Source: Eucalyptus grandis (taxonomy: Eukaryota > Streptophyta > Magnoliopsida > Myrtales > Myrtaceae). Taken from it: a stretch of 64,000 bases of DNA. Of this stretch, positions 11,698 to 24,100 are shown one piece after another. A program made the position numbers and the translations under genes. Below the pieces are notes generated by a model. The model was not told the origin of the DNA and ran no database searches. It saw only the letters and a program-made list of their open reading frames with translations. Location: assembly GCF_016545825.1 (NCBI RefSeq), contig NC_052612.1, positions 45,491,738 through 45,555,737 on the forward strand. Direction: 5' to 3'. Each line of letters begins with the position of its first letter. Positions within the stretch are counted from its first letter, which is position 1.

Positions 11698-14600
11698 GCC
11701 TGCACTCCGCTTGGATTTGTGCTTCGATTTCTTGTCTCGTTTCTTACTACTGCAAAGCATCAATCTCATAGGTTTCACATGCCAATTGTTATCAAGAATA
11801 AAAGAAATCAGAGGACAGGGTTTGAAGGAATTACTCATCATGTGAACTAAGGCCCCAACAAGACCTCAGCTTCCTGTTGATGTGTTTCATATCTTTCTCA
11901 GAAGGGAATTTATATGTCCTAACCTGTATTCAGTCAGCAGCATGAAGAACAAATTAGAAACTTTTATCAATACCTAGAACTTGGTTCACATGACTTGCAT
12001 TTTCAAGTAGAATTGAGATCGCAAGACCAGTTATGCTTTTATATTTTGAGATAAATGCGAGAAAAATTGAGATTTACCGAGGAATCTATCGCATTCAGAT
12101 GCTGAATGAGCTCTGTGCTGCTGTGAATGGAATTTTGGCGTATGAGCATGTTCTCTAGGTATCTGAAAAGAAGCATAAATTTCAATTGACCCAATCATCA
12201 TTACAACTAAGGTACCAAGAGAATCAGACCAACTGGCTGCCCCAATGTAGAGATGTCTATGGCAAGTAATTCTTATTGTTGGTTTCATAAAAAAAAATTG
12301 AGTTGCTTTTAACCTTTCATAGTCCAGAACTCTATGCACCTCATTAGCATGATGCAAAGCCGCCAATGCCAGCTGCACCAGAAATCATAAAAAAGCCTTT
12401 AAGAATATAACATGGGAGTTCAGCTACACCATCAAACTAAGGAGAAATTCTAAAGGATTTATTCAGTGAGGTAGAGACCAAGATCTTGGAAGTGCTCAAG
12501 AGTTATAATTTCCAAACACATCCACTATTACCGGTATTGCAGCCAACATTTCTAAAGGTTACAAAATTGCTCCTGCACCATATTTCTCTGTTGCCCAGAT
12601 ACCCATTTAACACGTTGAAGCATCTGACATGAGTTCAACTCCTTTTTATTCGAACAAATCTATACTCCTCATATAGAGTATATAAACCTAATGGGAAATT
12701 ATCCAAAAATTGAAAGCAAGTTGCCGGGCCTAAAAATTTGCTCATGAACCAAGTAAAAGTAGAACTGTAAGAAAAGGAAAATGCAAGAAGTACCTGTCCA
12801 GGAGAAAGAGAAGTGGTGCATCAGTAACCACAATTTTGTCTACCTCCTCTTTTGCAGTTTCCTGGAAATGATCAAGAACCATAATGCAGAAAATTAGTGT
12901 GACATAAGGATATGAGCAGTCTATTTCCAAAAGTACACATTTGCAGCAGTAATATAAATAAGAAGAAGAATATAAACAGGAACATATAAAACGAAACAAT
13001 TGACTTAATATACTGTTGAACGAAGATTCTATAACGCTTGGGTCAGAGGCTCTCACATACATAAGGCAGAAGCCATGTAATAACACTATTTGAAGTTCAT
13101 CAAAAGCATGCAAATTTCTGAGCACAAACATCCCCAGCAGTATGGCGAAATGCCAGATGTCAGCTCAACCCACCTGCTTATTGTAGCCTTTAAGCTTAAT
13201 TTCCTTCCAAGGGTCATGCTTCTCTAATGTCAAGCAACTAAGTTGATGCACATGGGGTGGTTTGGTGTTTACTTCCCACATGTTATACTTACAACTAAGG
13301 TTCTCACTCAGTTAGATCTGTTAAGAAGCGAATAAGTTTATTGAGGTAGATATACAGTTCCATAAAGTGCTAAAGACTGGCCTAGCACATACACAAATAT
13401 AACAGGGCAACAATTTGGCATTTTTCAATTGCATGTTCATCTACAAACAGATACGCTCAATTTAACAACGGTTTAAGGCGATGACCCACTAAGCATATGA
13501 GGTGGTTGTTGTCATAAGGAACTGGCATCGAAAGCTTTCTCCCTTGAGTTAAGTTCCTCAATAGGTAAAACTCCGCTACAATTGAGAGGAGATCCTTCAT
13601 CTCAGCCCCACTAGCTGCGATCAAGACTACCATCGGAGTTAATGGTTATTTTTGAATTTCGGACCAAATCTCCCATGAAATCTGAGAGAGCGCTCTGAGT
13701 GGAAAATTGAAAGTTAGGGTAGACGAGAGAAGGAATGATGGGCAGGCGATGCATGTCAGTTTCCACTGAGTGAAGACCCGTTAAATCAGATACTAGAGAC
13801 ATATCTAGTCCAGCCTTTTCAGCACAACTCAATCCAGACATGCTAAACTCAAAGACTTCTCTCTGCATGGTGGATTGTTCAGCAATTCCGGTGCCTAGGG
13901 GCCCAGTAGTTGAGTGGACATCTGCAATCATAATAAATAAACCATTACTTGACCATCCCCTCTCACGACAAGTAACCTGTTTAACTGCAAAGAGCACAGC
14001 AACACATGCCCTACAAAAGCTATATTGTTTTCTTTAGAAGCAGATCTTGGTTTCAGTGATCTCCTAAACCTATATAGATGGTTCAGCACTTTAGCCAGTT
14101 CTACCAACCTCAACAGTAATCCCCCATTTGTTGTTGAAATTCAGTTTCCATGAATTTTCTGACCATACAAATGCAAGTGCCATGAATAAATTGCTAGTTT
14201 CAGTTTCCATTAAGCGTATGATTCTACAAATTCGTGTGGCCTAATATAATTGCTTATACCATCAAGCACTTGCAAAAGGATACAAATTCATATTCTTAAG
14301 TAGTTTTGTGGTAAGATGATTTAAAACTGTAAGGGTGATTAATAATAATGGCCCCAAAATTTCATTATCTCTGTGGCATGAAGGGTGAGATTTTCATCAA
14401 ATGAAATCAATGACTTGAAGCTTGTAATTAACAAATTTACATGAGAAATAAATTATACCCAGAAGGAATGCAAGGTCTCTCCTTTTGGACAAGCTGACAT
14501 ATAACGTGAATTGATTTAAAAAAATAAAAAATAAAGAGAGTGAGATCTTCAACTGCTTGCAAATCTAGAATCATGGGATCTTTCTCCACAGAATCAATCT

Positions 14601-15500
14601 GCACACACTGCTTTGCTGCTAACAGTACATATAGGGGTTCCACTGCCTCCTTGAATTGATTAGGACTGAGGGTCATGGATCCCAATCTTATAATGTCTTG
14701 TCTTGTCCTAGCAGCAGGCAAAATTGGCTGAAGATCCTGCACTTTCCATAATTAGATTTCCCGAATGCAGGATGCAAAATAACAAGGAACCGACACCTGA
14801 CCAACATTAGCCATTTCTATAATCTAACATAGAACAAAAGAAAATCCCTAGCAAACATCACTGCACATAGATCTAAACCACCTAAACAATTGAGGAGGTC
14901 AGAATCAACAAAGACAAAGCTTCGCAGCGTGCAAGCACCAATGAAAAGCAAAATTTAATTGCAACTTCGCAGCACTCTTTAAACCCGAAATCACCAAGCT
15001 TGGAGCATCCAAGCCACGGAGGTCAAGATGGAGTTGTAAAATTTCAATCTTTTAGACAAAGAGTGGTGAAAAACAAAAAACTCGTGATCAAGAGATCTTA
15101 CATAGATGAATCTCCTAGAGAACCAGAGTTCTGCAACACATCAGAGGCCCAGTCAACGACGTGCACAGTGCAGCATCGAAACTCACAAAAGCCGCAGCTA
15201 ACGACGAGCTACAGAGCTAAAACACCACACGACCCAATCAAAGACTGAACGCCAAGCAGCAAGCACGGAGCTGCCACGACAACAGAACAAAATCGACAAC
15301 ACCGCACAAGAATCAACCGACGGAAGCTATCCAAAGCGCTTCGGCAATCCCTAGGCACGAAACCCAGTTCGTTCCGATTCGAATCCGCGACGGACGGAAT
15401 CGAGAGGAACCGAGAGAAGTCGAGACTCACCCTGACGACTCTGCTCGCGCCCTTGCTCCTGACCAAGAACGAGGCTCGGCGGATAACCATGCGAAGCCAT
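11698..15500 (-). CDS. Unrecognised multi-exon gene (or two abutting fragments)
   Basis: Coding-like exons run down the minus strand. First exon: 15431-15490 or 15500, where two overlapping ATG frames end at the same GTGAGT donor. Then about 14530-14736 (DLQPILPAARTRQDIIRLGS, TLSPNQFKEAVEPLYVLLAA), about 13608-13925 (a frame ending SDFMGDLVRNSKI...SLDRS and stop), about 12799-12861 (KEEVDKIVVTDAPLLFLLD), about 12310-12372 (LALAALHHANEVHRVLDYER), about 12077-12165 (YLENMLIRQNSIHSSTELIQ), about 11830-11930 (VRTYKFPSEKDMKHINRKLR) and a lysine-rich end, KKRDKKSKHKSKRSAG, with TAG near 11698. The protein looks soluble, helical and basic at its C-terminus. The SLDRS stop in mid-gene may mean an alternative terminal exon or a second gene piece. 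I do not recognise the family. Confidence 0.5.
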
Positions 15501-15532
15501 CAAGCAGAGCTACGCCATCATCGACCAAGAAC

Positions 15533-15663
15533 GAGGCGAGGAGGGAAGCGCTTAGGGTGAGTGAGAGGGCTCGAGACAGAGAGGAGGGGGGCGCTTGGGG
15601 TGAATGAGAGGACTCGGGACAGAGAGGAGAGGAGTGCTTGAGGAAGAGAGAGGCAGAAGCGGG
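15533..15663 (-). repeat. CT-rich leader repeat, copy 1 (other copy 56371-56501)
   Basis: 131 bases match 56371-56501 in the same orientation with only a handful of differences. Landmarks on the plus strand are gaggcgaggagggaagcg, ttagggtgagtgagagggct, gaggggggcgcttggggtga and ggagtgcttgaggaagagag. Here it forms the 5' leader just upstream of the start of the unrecognised minus-strand gene. Confidence 0.85.
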
Positions 15664-15699
15664 AAGAAATAGCGCGCGCTCCGTTGAAAAGAAGAGAGA

Positions 15700-15897
15700 G
15701 AAATTTTGAGCGGGAGGAATACGCTGACCGTCCTTTCTTTTCTGCAGGTGGAGCCGAGCCGAGCCAGCCGAATACCAGCCCTTTCTCATTTTCCAGGGGT
15801 CCCGCTCGGGACAGGTGTCGGTACCTGAGTGGTATGTGCGCGCCACGTCAGCGGATGACGTGGCGCGCACGAACCACTGAATATTTTCTCGTTGAAG
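15700..15897 (-). repeat. Leader/terminal repeat, right copy (inverted relative to 455-690)
   Basis: The reverse complement repeats the order of blocks at 455-690: cttcaacgagaaaatattc, gtggttcg, gtcatccgct, tcccgagcgggacccc, ggctcggctcggctccacc, gaaaggacggtcagcgtat. It also carries an extra arm, cgcgccacgtca...tgacgtggcgcg, at about 15839-15869, a near-perfect palindrome with ACGT cores like bZIP/G-box sites. It lies upstream of the minus-strand gene starting at about 15500. Confidence 0.65.
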
Positions 15898-16797
15898 GCT
15901 TAGCGTCTGTGATTTGACTGCTTCTTTTAGGTACACTCACACAGGTTTTGATGTGACTGATGGTTTGCATTTCCTTTTGTGCTTCCTGTTGGCATTTTGT
16001 AATTGTTTGATATGGTGTCAAATGTATATATCAATATCAGTTTGGTACTTTTGGGGAGAGATTTAAACAGGTGGTTTTGTTGTTCTTCCGTTGCTTCCCT
16101 CCGTGTTCTTTTCATTCACCTGAGGCATGGTTCCTGCATGAGCTTTCGTTTTCTTCCAAAAAAAAGCATTTTTCCATCAGAGATATGCAACAGGGCAGTA
16201 CTCTCAAAGAAACAACAAATCAAGTAAAGAGCTAGAAAAATATGCTGTATAAATTGTAAATGCATCCACCATCTGCATTACATACCACACACAATAAGGA
16301 TTTTGCCATTTGTTAACAAGATAACATTCCTATTTGTTTATGGGTAAGAGGAGTATCTTTCTAAGACAGAATTGATATTCCTTGACCTCATTGCAAAAGA
16401 CCTACTAACAGAAACTTTACAGCCATAATGAATGTTAACTTTACAAATTACTAACAGCGTTGATTGAATGAAGCAAGGGCTCTAGTGTATGAATAGGACC
16501 TCAATATCCACAATATATATGAACATGCACATATTTTATCCAATGTTTGCATTAGAATTTACACGAGTTCAACCACCTTTTCTCATATATAAGTCGCTTG
16601 ACAAAGATTAGAATTCATGCTGCTACTTAAGAATTTTCAAGCAACTTTTTGGAAAAAAGACAGAGAACAATTTTGTGGGGAAAACTTAAAATGAATGCAA
16701 ACAAGCACTCGCATAGAAGCGCACATGGATGTGTATTCTAAAAGTACTTCTGCTATCCTGATATACGAAGAAATCTGTGATGAAGGAGAGCACTTAC
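15898..16797. other. AT-rich spacer at the broken end of the CBL fragment
   Basis: No exon of cystathionine beta-lyase or any other gene could be read on either strand. The missing 3' half of CBL would be expected here and is not present. Confidence 0.45.
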
Positions 16798-18341
16798 TCG
16801 TATATCCGAAATTTGTTGCTGTGGATTGGTGGGACTTTCTAACCAGACAAGCTTGGTGGAGGGACCAACAGCAGACGCCACCTCATGTAGATCACTTGTA
16901 TTTACCCGCCTAAAACATTAATTTGGTAATTAAAATAGGTAAATTGTATTCAGAAGAAATGAACAAAAGTAGAAATGAAACTGACTTCACCACAACTCCA
17001 GATTTTGGAGTTACTTGGGACAACAGACGATCGGAACCACCATAAAGGTCATCTCCAGCAACAATTTCCTCGCCTGCACATTTTTTTGCCCGCCCTGCTA
17101 ATTAGCACGTGAAACAACAAAAAACATCTTCCAAGCAACCACAGAAAAGAAGGGAGAAAGAATGCCTTTGCACATATCCCAAAATTCATTTTCATCAAGC
17201 TGAGTACTTAAAAAAGAGAAGTGAAACATATAAAACAAAGCATGCAAAGAGTAACTACCATTTGAAAGAAGATGAGTGACGGCGGCCAAAGCAGCCATTC
17301 CGCTAGTGAAGCAAAATGCTCTATCGGCTTTGTCCAGCTTTGCGAGGAGGCTAAGGAATCCAAACATCCCTTAAACATAAGTAAGCTCAAGAAGAAAACA
17401 GAAGACTGCGAGATGCTTTGTCATGGCAAGTCACGAATCTAGAAGCATCAAGCATGATCATACCTCTCTAGCGCATCCCGAGTGGGATTTCCACTCCTGG
17501 TGTAATCATAGGGACCATTTTCTGTGGCTGAAGGCTGCAAATTTTAGCTAGTTGAAAGTCATATAAGAAAGAATTCACTGCAGTATTTGCAATGTTACAC
17601 TTACACACCAATACCTTCCCCTTTCGAAAAAATTTCACTTTCATATTTCTTGGCTAAGACCAATCAAATAGGAACAAGGAGGCATCGATCGCAGCAAGTT
17701 CCAACCGAATCTTACTTGCTTAAACGTAGCCGTTTGGTAAATCGGCGTGCTGATCGCCCCGTAAGGATCGAACTTGTTCTCGAAATTCATCAATAGCGTC
17801 GACACGCCGGGCCTCCTTCACTTCGATTTCTGAAAGCACAACAGATCATCAGGCAAAAACAAAAGAGCAGGAGTCGCAGCTAAAATACAATCAGAGAGAG
17901 GAGGGAGGGAGGAGAACACACCGGGAGAGCACTCGGCGACGCCATCGGCGACGGCGGAAGCGCTCACGTCCATGTCCCTATCCTTATTACAACACCTCAA
18001 TCCCGGCTTCCTCGCCCGCGACACCAATCGCTTCCCCTTCCCCGCTGAGCTCGCTCTCTCCTCGAATCGGAAGCTCGAAGGGAGCCTCGCCGCCGTCGCA
18101 AAACCCTGCGAAAGGCCAACCACCATCAGAGCCGCAATGAGAAACCAACCGAGAGCCGCGCGCCTCGATCCAACGCCATTTCGGCCGCACAAACTCGGGG
18201 AGAGAGAGAGAGAGAACCGCGAAACGAATAGGAAGGAAGAAGAGAGAGCGGGGGAGGATCGAGAGGACTCACGCGATCGTCGAGCTCGGACGAGAGCGGG
18301 CTAAACGCGGCGGACCTCAGCGTAATGGAGGACAGAGACAT
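16798..18341 (-). pseudogene. CBL: Cystathionine beta-lyase, 5' half only
   Basis: CBL is the plastid PLP enzyme that cleaves cystathionine to homocysteine in methionine synthesis. Seven exons are legible: 18273-18341 (ATG start, MSLSSITLRSAAFSPLSSEL), 17922-18105 (Ser/Arg/Ala-rich transit peptide), 17716-17829 (STLLMNFENKFDPYGAISTP), 17464-17534 (TENGPYDYTRSGNPTRDALE), 17259-17350 (LAKLDKADRAFCFTSGMAAL), 16986-17073 (GEEIVAGDDLYGGSDRLLSQ) and 16798-16909 (KLVWLESPTNPQQQISDIR). All borders are GT-AG. The second half, with the PLP-binding Lys exon (SATK), is absent down to 15900. One extra base near 17812 breaks the frame between the transit peptide and STLL. The missing catalytic lysine half means it cannot encode an active enzyme. 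Confidence 0.88.
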
Positions 18342-18670
18342 TGTCGAGCAAGCGAGCGAGGGAGGTAAAGAGGGAGAAAGGGTTTTGGCGACAGGAGAGA
18401 GAAGAAGAAGAAGAAGAAGAAGACGACGGCAAGAACAAGCGACGGCAAGCGTGCGAGCGCCGACGTTGTTGTTGAGGTCGGTCGGACAGGGTTTTCGGCG
18501 CGACATAGGCGCTCGGCTGCGCGAGCGACGGAGGGTCTCTTCCAGCAACGTGCTTCGAGTGCGGACCGTAATGAAAATAAACACGACATATTTTCAATAA
18601 TTCGATTTTCTTACCCAAAATAAATTAATTTATTTTTAGTACGTGGAAAGCCGGACTCGGAAATGAGGGA
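18342..18670. promoter_or_regulatory. CBL upstream region
   Basis: 5' flank of the minus-strand CBL fragment. It holds an AGA/GAA trinucleotide run at about 18403-18422 (TCT on the gene strand) within a CT-rich leader. No separate gene is seen. Confidence 0.4.
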
Positions 18671-19617
18671 ATAAGTACACTAAGTTATGTACGGCGCTCA
18701 TTTGGATGCCAAAAGTTTCCGTCAACTCACTTTGGATGCGCCGGAGTTTCCATTGGATCACTAGGCCTTCATACGATGTCGTTTTAACATCCTAACACCA
18801 AAACGACACCGTTTTGTGTCTTTTCCCCAAATTCAAAACCATAAATCCCCAAATGACATTGTTTGTGTCATCTTCTTTCCCGAACAAATCCAGCAACACC
18901 AACAGTGCCGAACCCAAAGAACACGAGCCGTTGAGTAACTAGCAACACCAGTAATTTTCCGTAAAAGAAACCACGCATTCGCCTCTGTCCTCCCCGTAGT
19001 TTTCTCACATTTTCAATCACCTTATCAACCTTTCAAATCCCCAAATCTCAACCCCACCACCACCTTTTCCCAAGGAATATGGTTTGGTGCAGAGGAAACC
19101 CGAGCTCGAAGAATCTCGGAAGCACAAACAATTCGGCCAATGATAGCCACGAAAATGCGGAACGCCACGGAGGTTGTCGGCGAAGCCCACAGTGCTACGA
19201 AGGCAAAGCGGCCATGGCCTCGCCATCCCCTCCTCCTCCGCCCTCATCGTCGACACCTCCCTCTCTCTCGGGATTTTTATTCGCTTTTTTTTTTTTCTGT
19301 CTTGTTGTGGCAAGCAACTACGATGGAGGTCGAGGATGGCGGCCGAGTGATAGTGGCCGAGAGATGGCGGCCAAGTGACGGTGGCCGAGCGACAACGAGA
19401 CAAAAAAACCCTAATTTCAATCTCCAAATAAAATAAAATAAACTGCGTTATATTTGTGAGGACGGCAAAATGCGACATAATCATTTTTCTAGGAATGTCA
19501 TCGGTGGGACCAAAGTAATCGATTTTCCTCCAATTTGACACTTAAGTGATCTAGTGGAAACTTTTGGCATCAAAGTGAGCGTCGTACACAATTTATTGGC
19601 ACCATTAGTGTACTTAT
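18671..19617. mobile_element. Non-autonomous DNA transposon with terminal inverted repeats
   Basis: The left end, ataagtacactaa at 18671-18683, is the exact reverse complement of ttagtgtacttat at 19605-19617. Subterminal arms also pair: gcgctcatttggatgccaaa and agtttcc on the left against ggaaacttttggcatcaaag and tgagcgtc on the right, with an internal gap of a few bases. The element is about 947 bases long and has no transposase frame, so it is MITE-like. The bases just outside do not form an obvious target-site duplication, so the superfamily is open. A T run (19288-19298) and two related motifs (gtcgttttaac, caccgttttg) lie inside. Confidence 0.75.
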
Positions 19618-21108
19618 CTTGAGATCACGGGCAATCTTTTCTCAATTTGATTCTTATTCATATATAGAACTCGAAATTCATCTTTTAGATGATATGGAAA
19701 CGCATTTTTTAGGGTGAACTTGGTTTTTTTCTTACAAAAGTCATCTTCATTGTTATCGTGGATTTAGTTAATTAATTTATAGCTGCAAGTATAGTTTTCT
19801 ATAATCTATAACAATGGGGACGGATCTCATTTCATTTAATTCATTGTCCGTCGCTATTAAAAAACGGTCTTGTCATTAGGCAGAATTTGATAGTCTTGTA
19901 CCAAAAAAAAAAAAAAACACGGGTCTTCTTCCTTATTGGTATATGTAAGAGATAGCGATTAATGGTGCTTGTGAGAAAAATAAATATGACATAGTAAATA
20001 ATAACAAAAATTGATAGATCTAAAAAAAGACCAAATGAACATTTCCAAATAACTAAAAATGAGAGCTGATAATCAAAAATCAATTAGTAATTTAGTCAAA
20101 ATAAAATTGATCAGTCACTCAAAGAAAGATAGGCTAGTTCACATATAAGTTAATAAATTTAAGGCGTTGTTAAGAAAGACAAACGAAAAATGATAAAAAA
20201 TAAGAAAAGCCAGCAATTCGCTCACCATAAACAAGAGTCGTAATATCATAAATGTGTCAATAAATTAATAAAAAATTAGATTGACCACTAAATTTATATT
20301 TATTTTAATGGGATCAATTTCTTCATAGATTTGCTAATACGAAGAAAGTCCTTTTTACATGGCAGCTGCAAATGCCGTCAAAAGGCTCAGCTCCCCGAAC
20401 GGGTTATGATTAGTAAGTCAACTCACATCTATTATCTCACATGTTCTTTAGTTGGCTAGTTCACTATCTCGCTTGGGGGGGAGAGAGAGAGAGAGAGCGC
20501 AATCGAAGATGGAGCAGTAAAACCAATCGTTTTACATTCTGTTAGTTCTTTGGATCATCTCAATATCAAGGGAAACATCTCATTTGTACATACAGATACA
20601 TGCTACGCAGTCGCATTGTAACAAATATTCAAGAAGAGGTCTCACCACAAAGATGATGGCTTCCCTCCCTCTGAATTGACCGATGGTGAAATGCTCCAAT
20701 CAATTTACATCTCTTCTTTTGACCTGCAGATTTGAAAGCACATTAGGTTGGCAGTATAGTTGTAAAAAAAACAGTCATGGCTTGATTTCCTTGACTATAG
20801 GAAATGAGAAGGAAATGAGCCAAGCCAGCTCTCTAAAAATCACTGCCTCTAGCCTTCCACATGAAACTTACAGGATTCGGAAAAGGCATAAATTGACAGC
20901 ACATCAGAAAAGAGCTACAAGATAGGAAGTCGATATGATTGCTCCCCTTTTGTGCCCAAAGACTAATGAATAATCACCATTTCAATGATATTAATTTTGG
21001 TTAAACAATAAGTTCATTAGATTCGAACAATTCATGTGGGTATAAGCTGTGACTATCACGAATAAGTACTTGCAGAAATGCAGGGACAAGAACTGAAAGA
21101 GTGCAACT
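19618..21108. other. AT-rich intergenic region
   Basis: Spacer between the TIR element and the CAP-D2 3' end. It has a poly-A tract at about 19900-19917 and a GA tract at about 20482-20499. No exon was recognised. Confidence 0.45.
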
Positions 21109-24100
21109 CTACCTTCGCTTTACCCTGAGATTCTTTCTTGTGGATGTGGAAGCATTGCTACTTTCACCCCTAGTTTTGGCTTCCTTGGCTCTGGATTTGG
21201 ACCCTGTACGTGGCACGTATATACATCCAATTGAAAGTTAAAGACGAAGTACGCGGCTTATGTTCTTGCAGGCAAATTACAAACAAATTTAACTGAAAGC
21301 CAGATAAATTGCAGTACCTCTCACGACAACTTTTGGCGATTGAATTTCCATGTCTCCTGATTCTGATTCTATTACCTCACTGGAAGCACCCGAAGATTCT
21401 TCTGATTCAATGGTAGAATTCGGATTACCACTGAGAGATCCCTTGGTATCTTCTATTGATGCGTTAGTAATTTCTCCCTCTGTGCATAATATAACAAAAT
21501 CAGAAGTTATTTCCATATACAACTGTGCAGCAAAGCATCCAACTCATGTTAACACCATTTATTCCCACTAGCGGGGTCATTGGGACAAGAAACACATCAT
21601 TTGTCCCAGTCATGAGATTTTCATGTATACAACGCTGCAAGATTACAAACAACAGTGATGCACGGAACTATAGAAATGCTTAGAATCATATGCACATTCA
21701 TGGCATTCATTTTTTTTTTTTTTGGTTGCATTACTGAGACTGACATTGTCGATGTAGCAGAAACAAAACTTCGAGTTACAAACCATATCTCACCTGGCTG
21801 ATTTACTACCAAATGATAATTGACAGGTTGACTTGTCCCACCTTCTCATGATTTTGCCTCAACTAGGGAAGAACAGAAAACCATATGCTAACTTCAACCA
21901 TTCGTTAGACAACATGGTCATCTGGCAACGGCCTCCATATTGTTCAATAATCTAGATTAGACTTTATGAAATTTTAGGGCGTTTGATTCTGGTCAACTGC
22001 AGCCATGACACTTTACTAGGAGAACACACAAAGACAGGTGATCCGTTGAAACTTCTCTATCTCGGGCTTATTCAGCCTTTCACAACAACACTAACATAGA
22101 AGATGCGTCAAGCTTAACAATATTATCCTGAACTAGTATGACAAAAATCTGACCAAACTCATACGATGCAGATGCTTCCATCTAACTTGTGAGCCTAGAA
22201 AACAACAAGCACACGTCCTAGATGTCCAAACACCAACCTTCAGTTGAGTCAACTTCCACACCTTCCACTCCAGAACTACAAGATGACGTAAAAGGTTTCC
22301 AAGCTACCCATCTTCTCTTGATGAGCCTGAGCATTTTTGCAGTAACTTCTTGTTCCTTCTTCTCAGCATGGACTTTATTAAGTTTCTCTTCAAACTCCTC
22401 GAGGCATGTTTTCAATTCTGGTTTGGCGAACTTCTTCCCCTGCTTCAAGCAAAGTGTACAAAGATATGAATAGCCAAACAGGAAAGTATCATACTAGAAG
22501 CAGATATTTTACTAATAAGTACCTTGCTTAAAATGCTTTTAAAATGATCCATGACGGAGTCCTCCGCGAGCGTATGTTCATAAGTCTTAGATAATTCAAT
22601 GAGCTTTTTGAGTCCCTTTTCAGTAAAACCCAGCTGAGAAAGACAATAAGAGATGCATTCCCATTGCCTGATATCTGCATTGGAACCACAGAGAATGATA
22701 AAAAGTTATCATGTAATAAGAAATTTAAAACTCCTCCCATCACCTATTTAAGTGCAAAGAAAATCAAGTTCCAAGTGATCTACTCCAAGAGCAGAACTGA
22801 GAGCAGGAGAAGTTTCTCAAAAGATAAAATGAGTCTCCACAACCTCCATGTCTCTCTTGCCCAAATTAGGGATTCAACTGGTCAAATCATGCCACGAGGA
22901 ACTCCAAAGGTGAAATACAAAAGAACATACAATTATAATTCAACACTTTACCCAAAGGCCGATAAAGATTACAATATACCACATCATCACATACCCAGCC
23001 ACCATCTTATGGCTGAGGTGATGTTGATTCAGTGACGCTTTTCATGCCATAAATTTACAAATAAAAAGCAAGTTTTTTGGCACCCACCTGTCACTCCCCC
23101 CAAACCTGTGGCATAGCTTCTCGACAAGAGCTTCCATTTGCTTGTCCTAAAATTTCGAAAGATGATAAATTCAATGTTTTGATTATAGAGAATTCTCTAG
23201 ACGAATTAGGCAAAGCAAACCTTCTTGATGGAACTGATCAAGAACTGCATAATGTTGCAGAAAGACTCTCTCTTCAAATTCTGGCTGGATAATTTGCCCA
23301 ATATATCCGGAAGTAGATTGTATATCGGGTTGCTTCCTGCACCATGAAGAGAAAAATTATCAGAAGAAATTAAAGGGAGTGACCATGTAAATCTTCATAA
23401 TTATAATACATTTTATCACGTGTATACCATATTTTACCTTTTTTAGACAATTCATTAAAAAATAGTTTAGCCAAACTTGAAATCCTGTCATCTTCATCTT
23501 CCAATCGCGCAGCCATTTCATTTATGTAACCTTTCACCTGGACAAGCAATGGCATTTCCAATCATGATGAATCTGATAATACTTATATCATTGTAGATAT
23601 TCCAGGATCTGTCCATTTACCTTCATCATATCATTCAATATGAGATGGGAGAGCACAAGAACAGCATTCTTCCTAACAGATAGAGAAGGATCCCGTAACC
23701 AAGCATAGACATTTTCAGTCCATGGTTCTAGTAAATTAGGAAACCGAACTGCCAAATCGCCAAGTGCTATGGTGCAGTTGGAACGAACAATCTCATATGG
23801 TGAATTTTCAATGACGGTAAATAGAAGCTGGAGATTGGCATCACTGGAATCATCATAAACAAAAGATGTCAGACATAAGTGCATTTCTCTAGACAAGCAC
23901 ACATGACCAAGGACTACTTATAGACCATGGACAGGTGATCTTGAGTGAGAGAGAGAGAGAGTCCATACCAAAAACTTGAATCTATTATCATAAACCGACA
24001 TAAAGCAAGCATTTCGGATGCTTGTAATTCAGGACACTGAAAAAGTAGAAAGGTTTAGTGAGTTTCCCGGGCGATTAGTAGACAAAAATGCACGATTCAA

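Noticed and set aside
15427..15936. 169-codon minus-strand frame
   Set aside because: It covers the inverted leader repeat and the 131-base repeat; equivalents at the other copies do not keep the frame.
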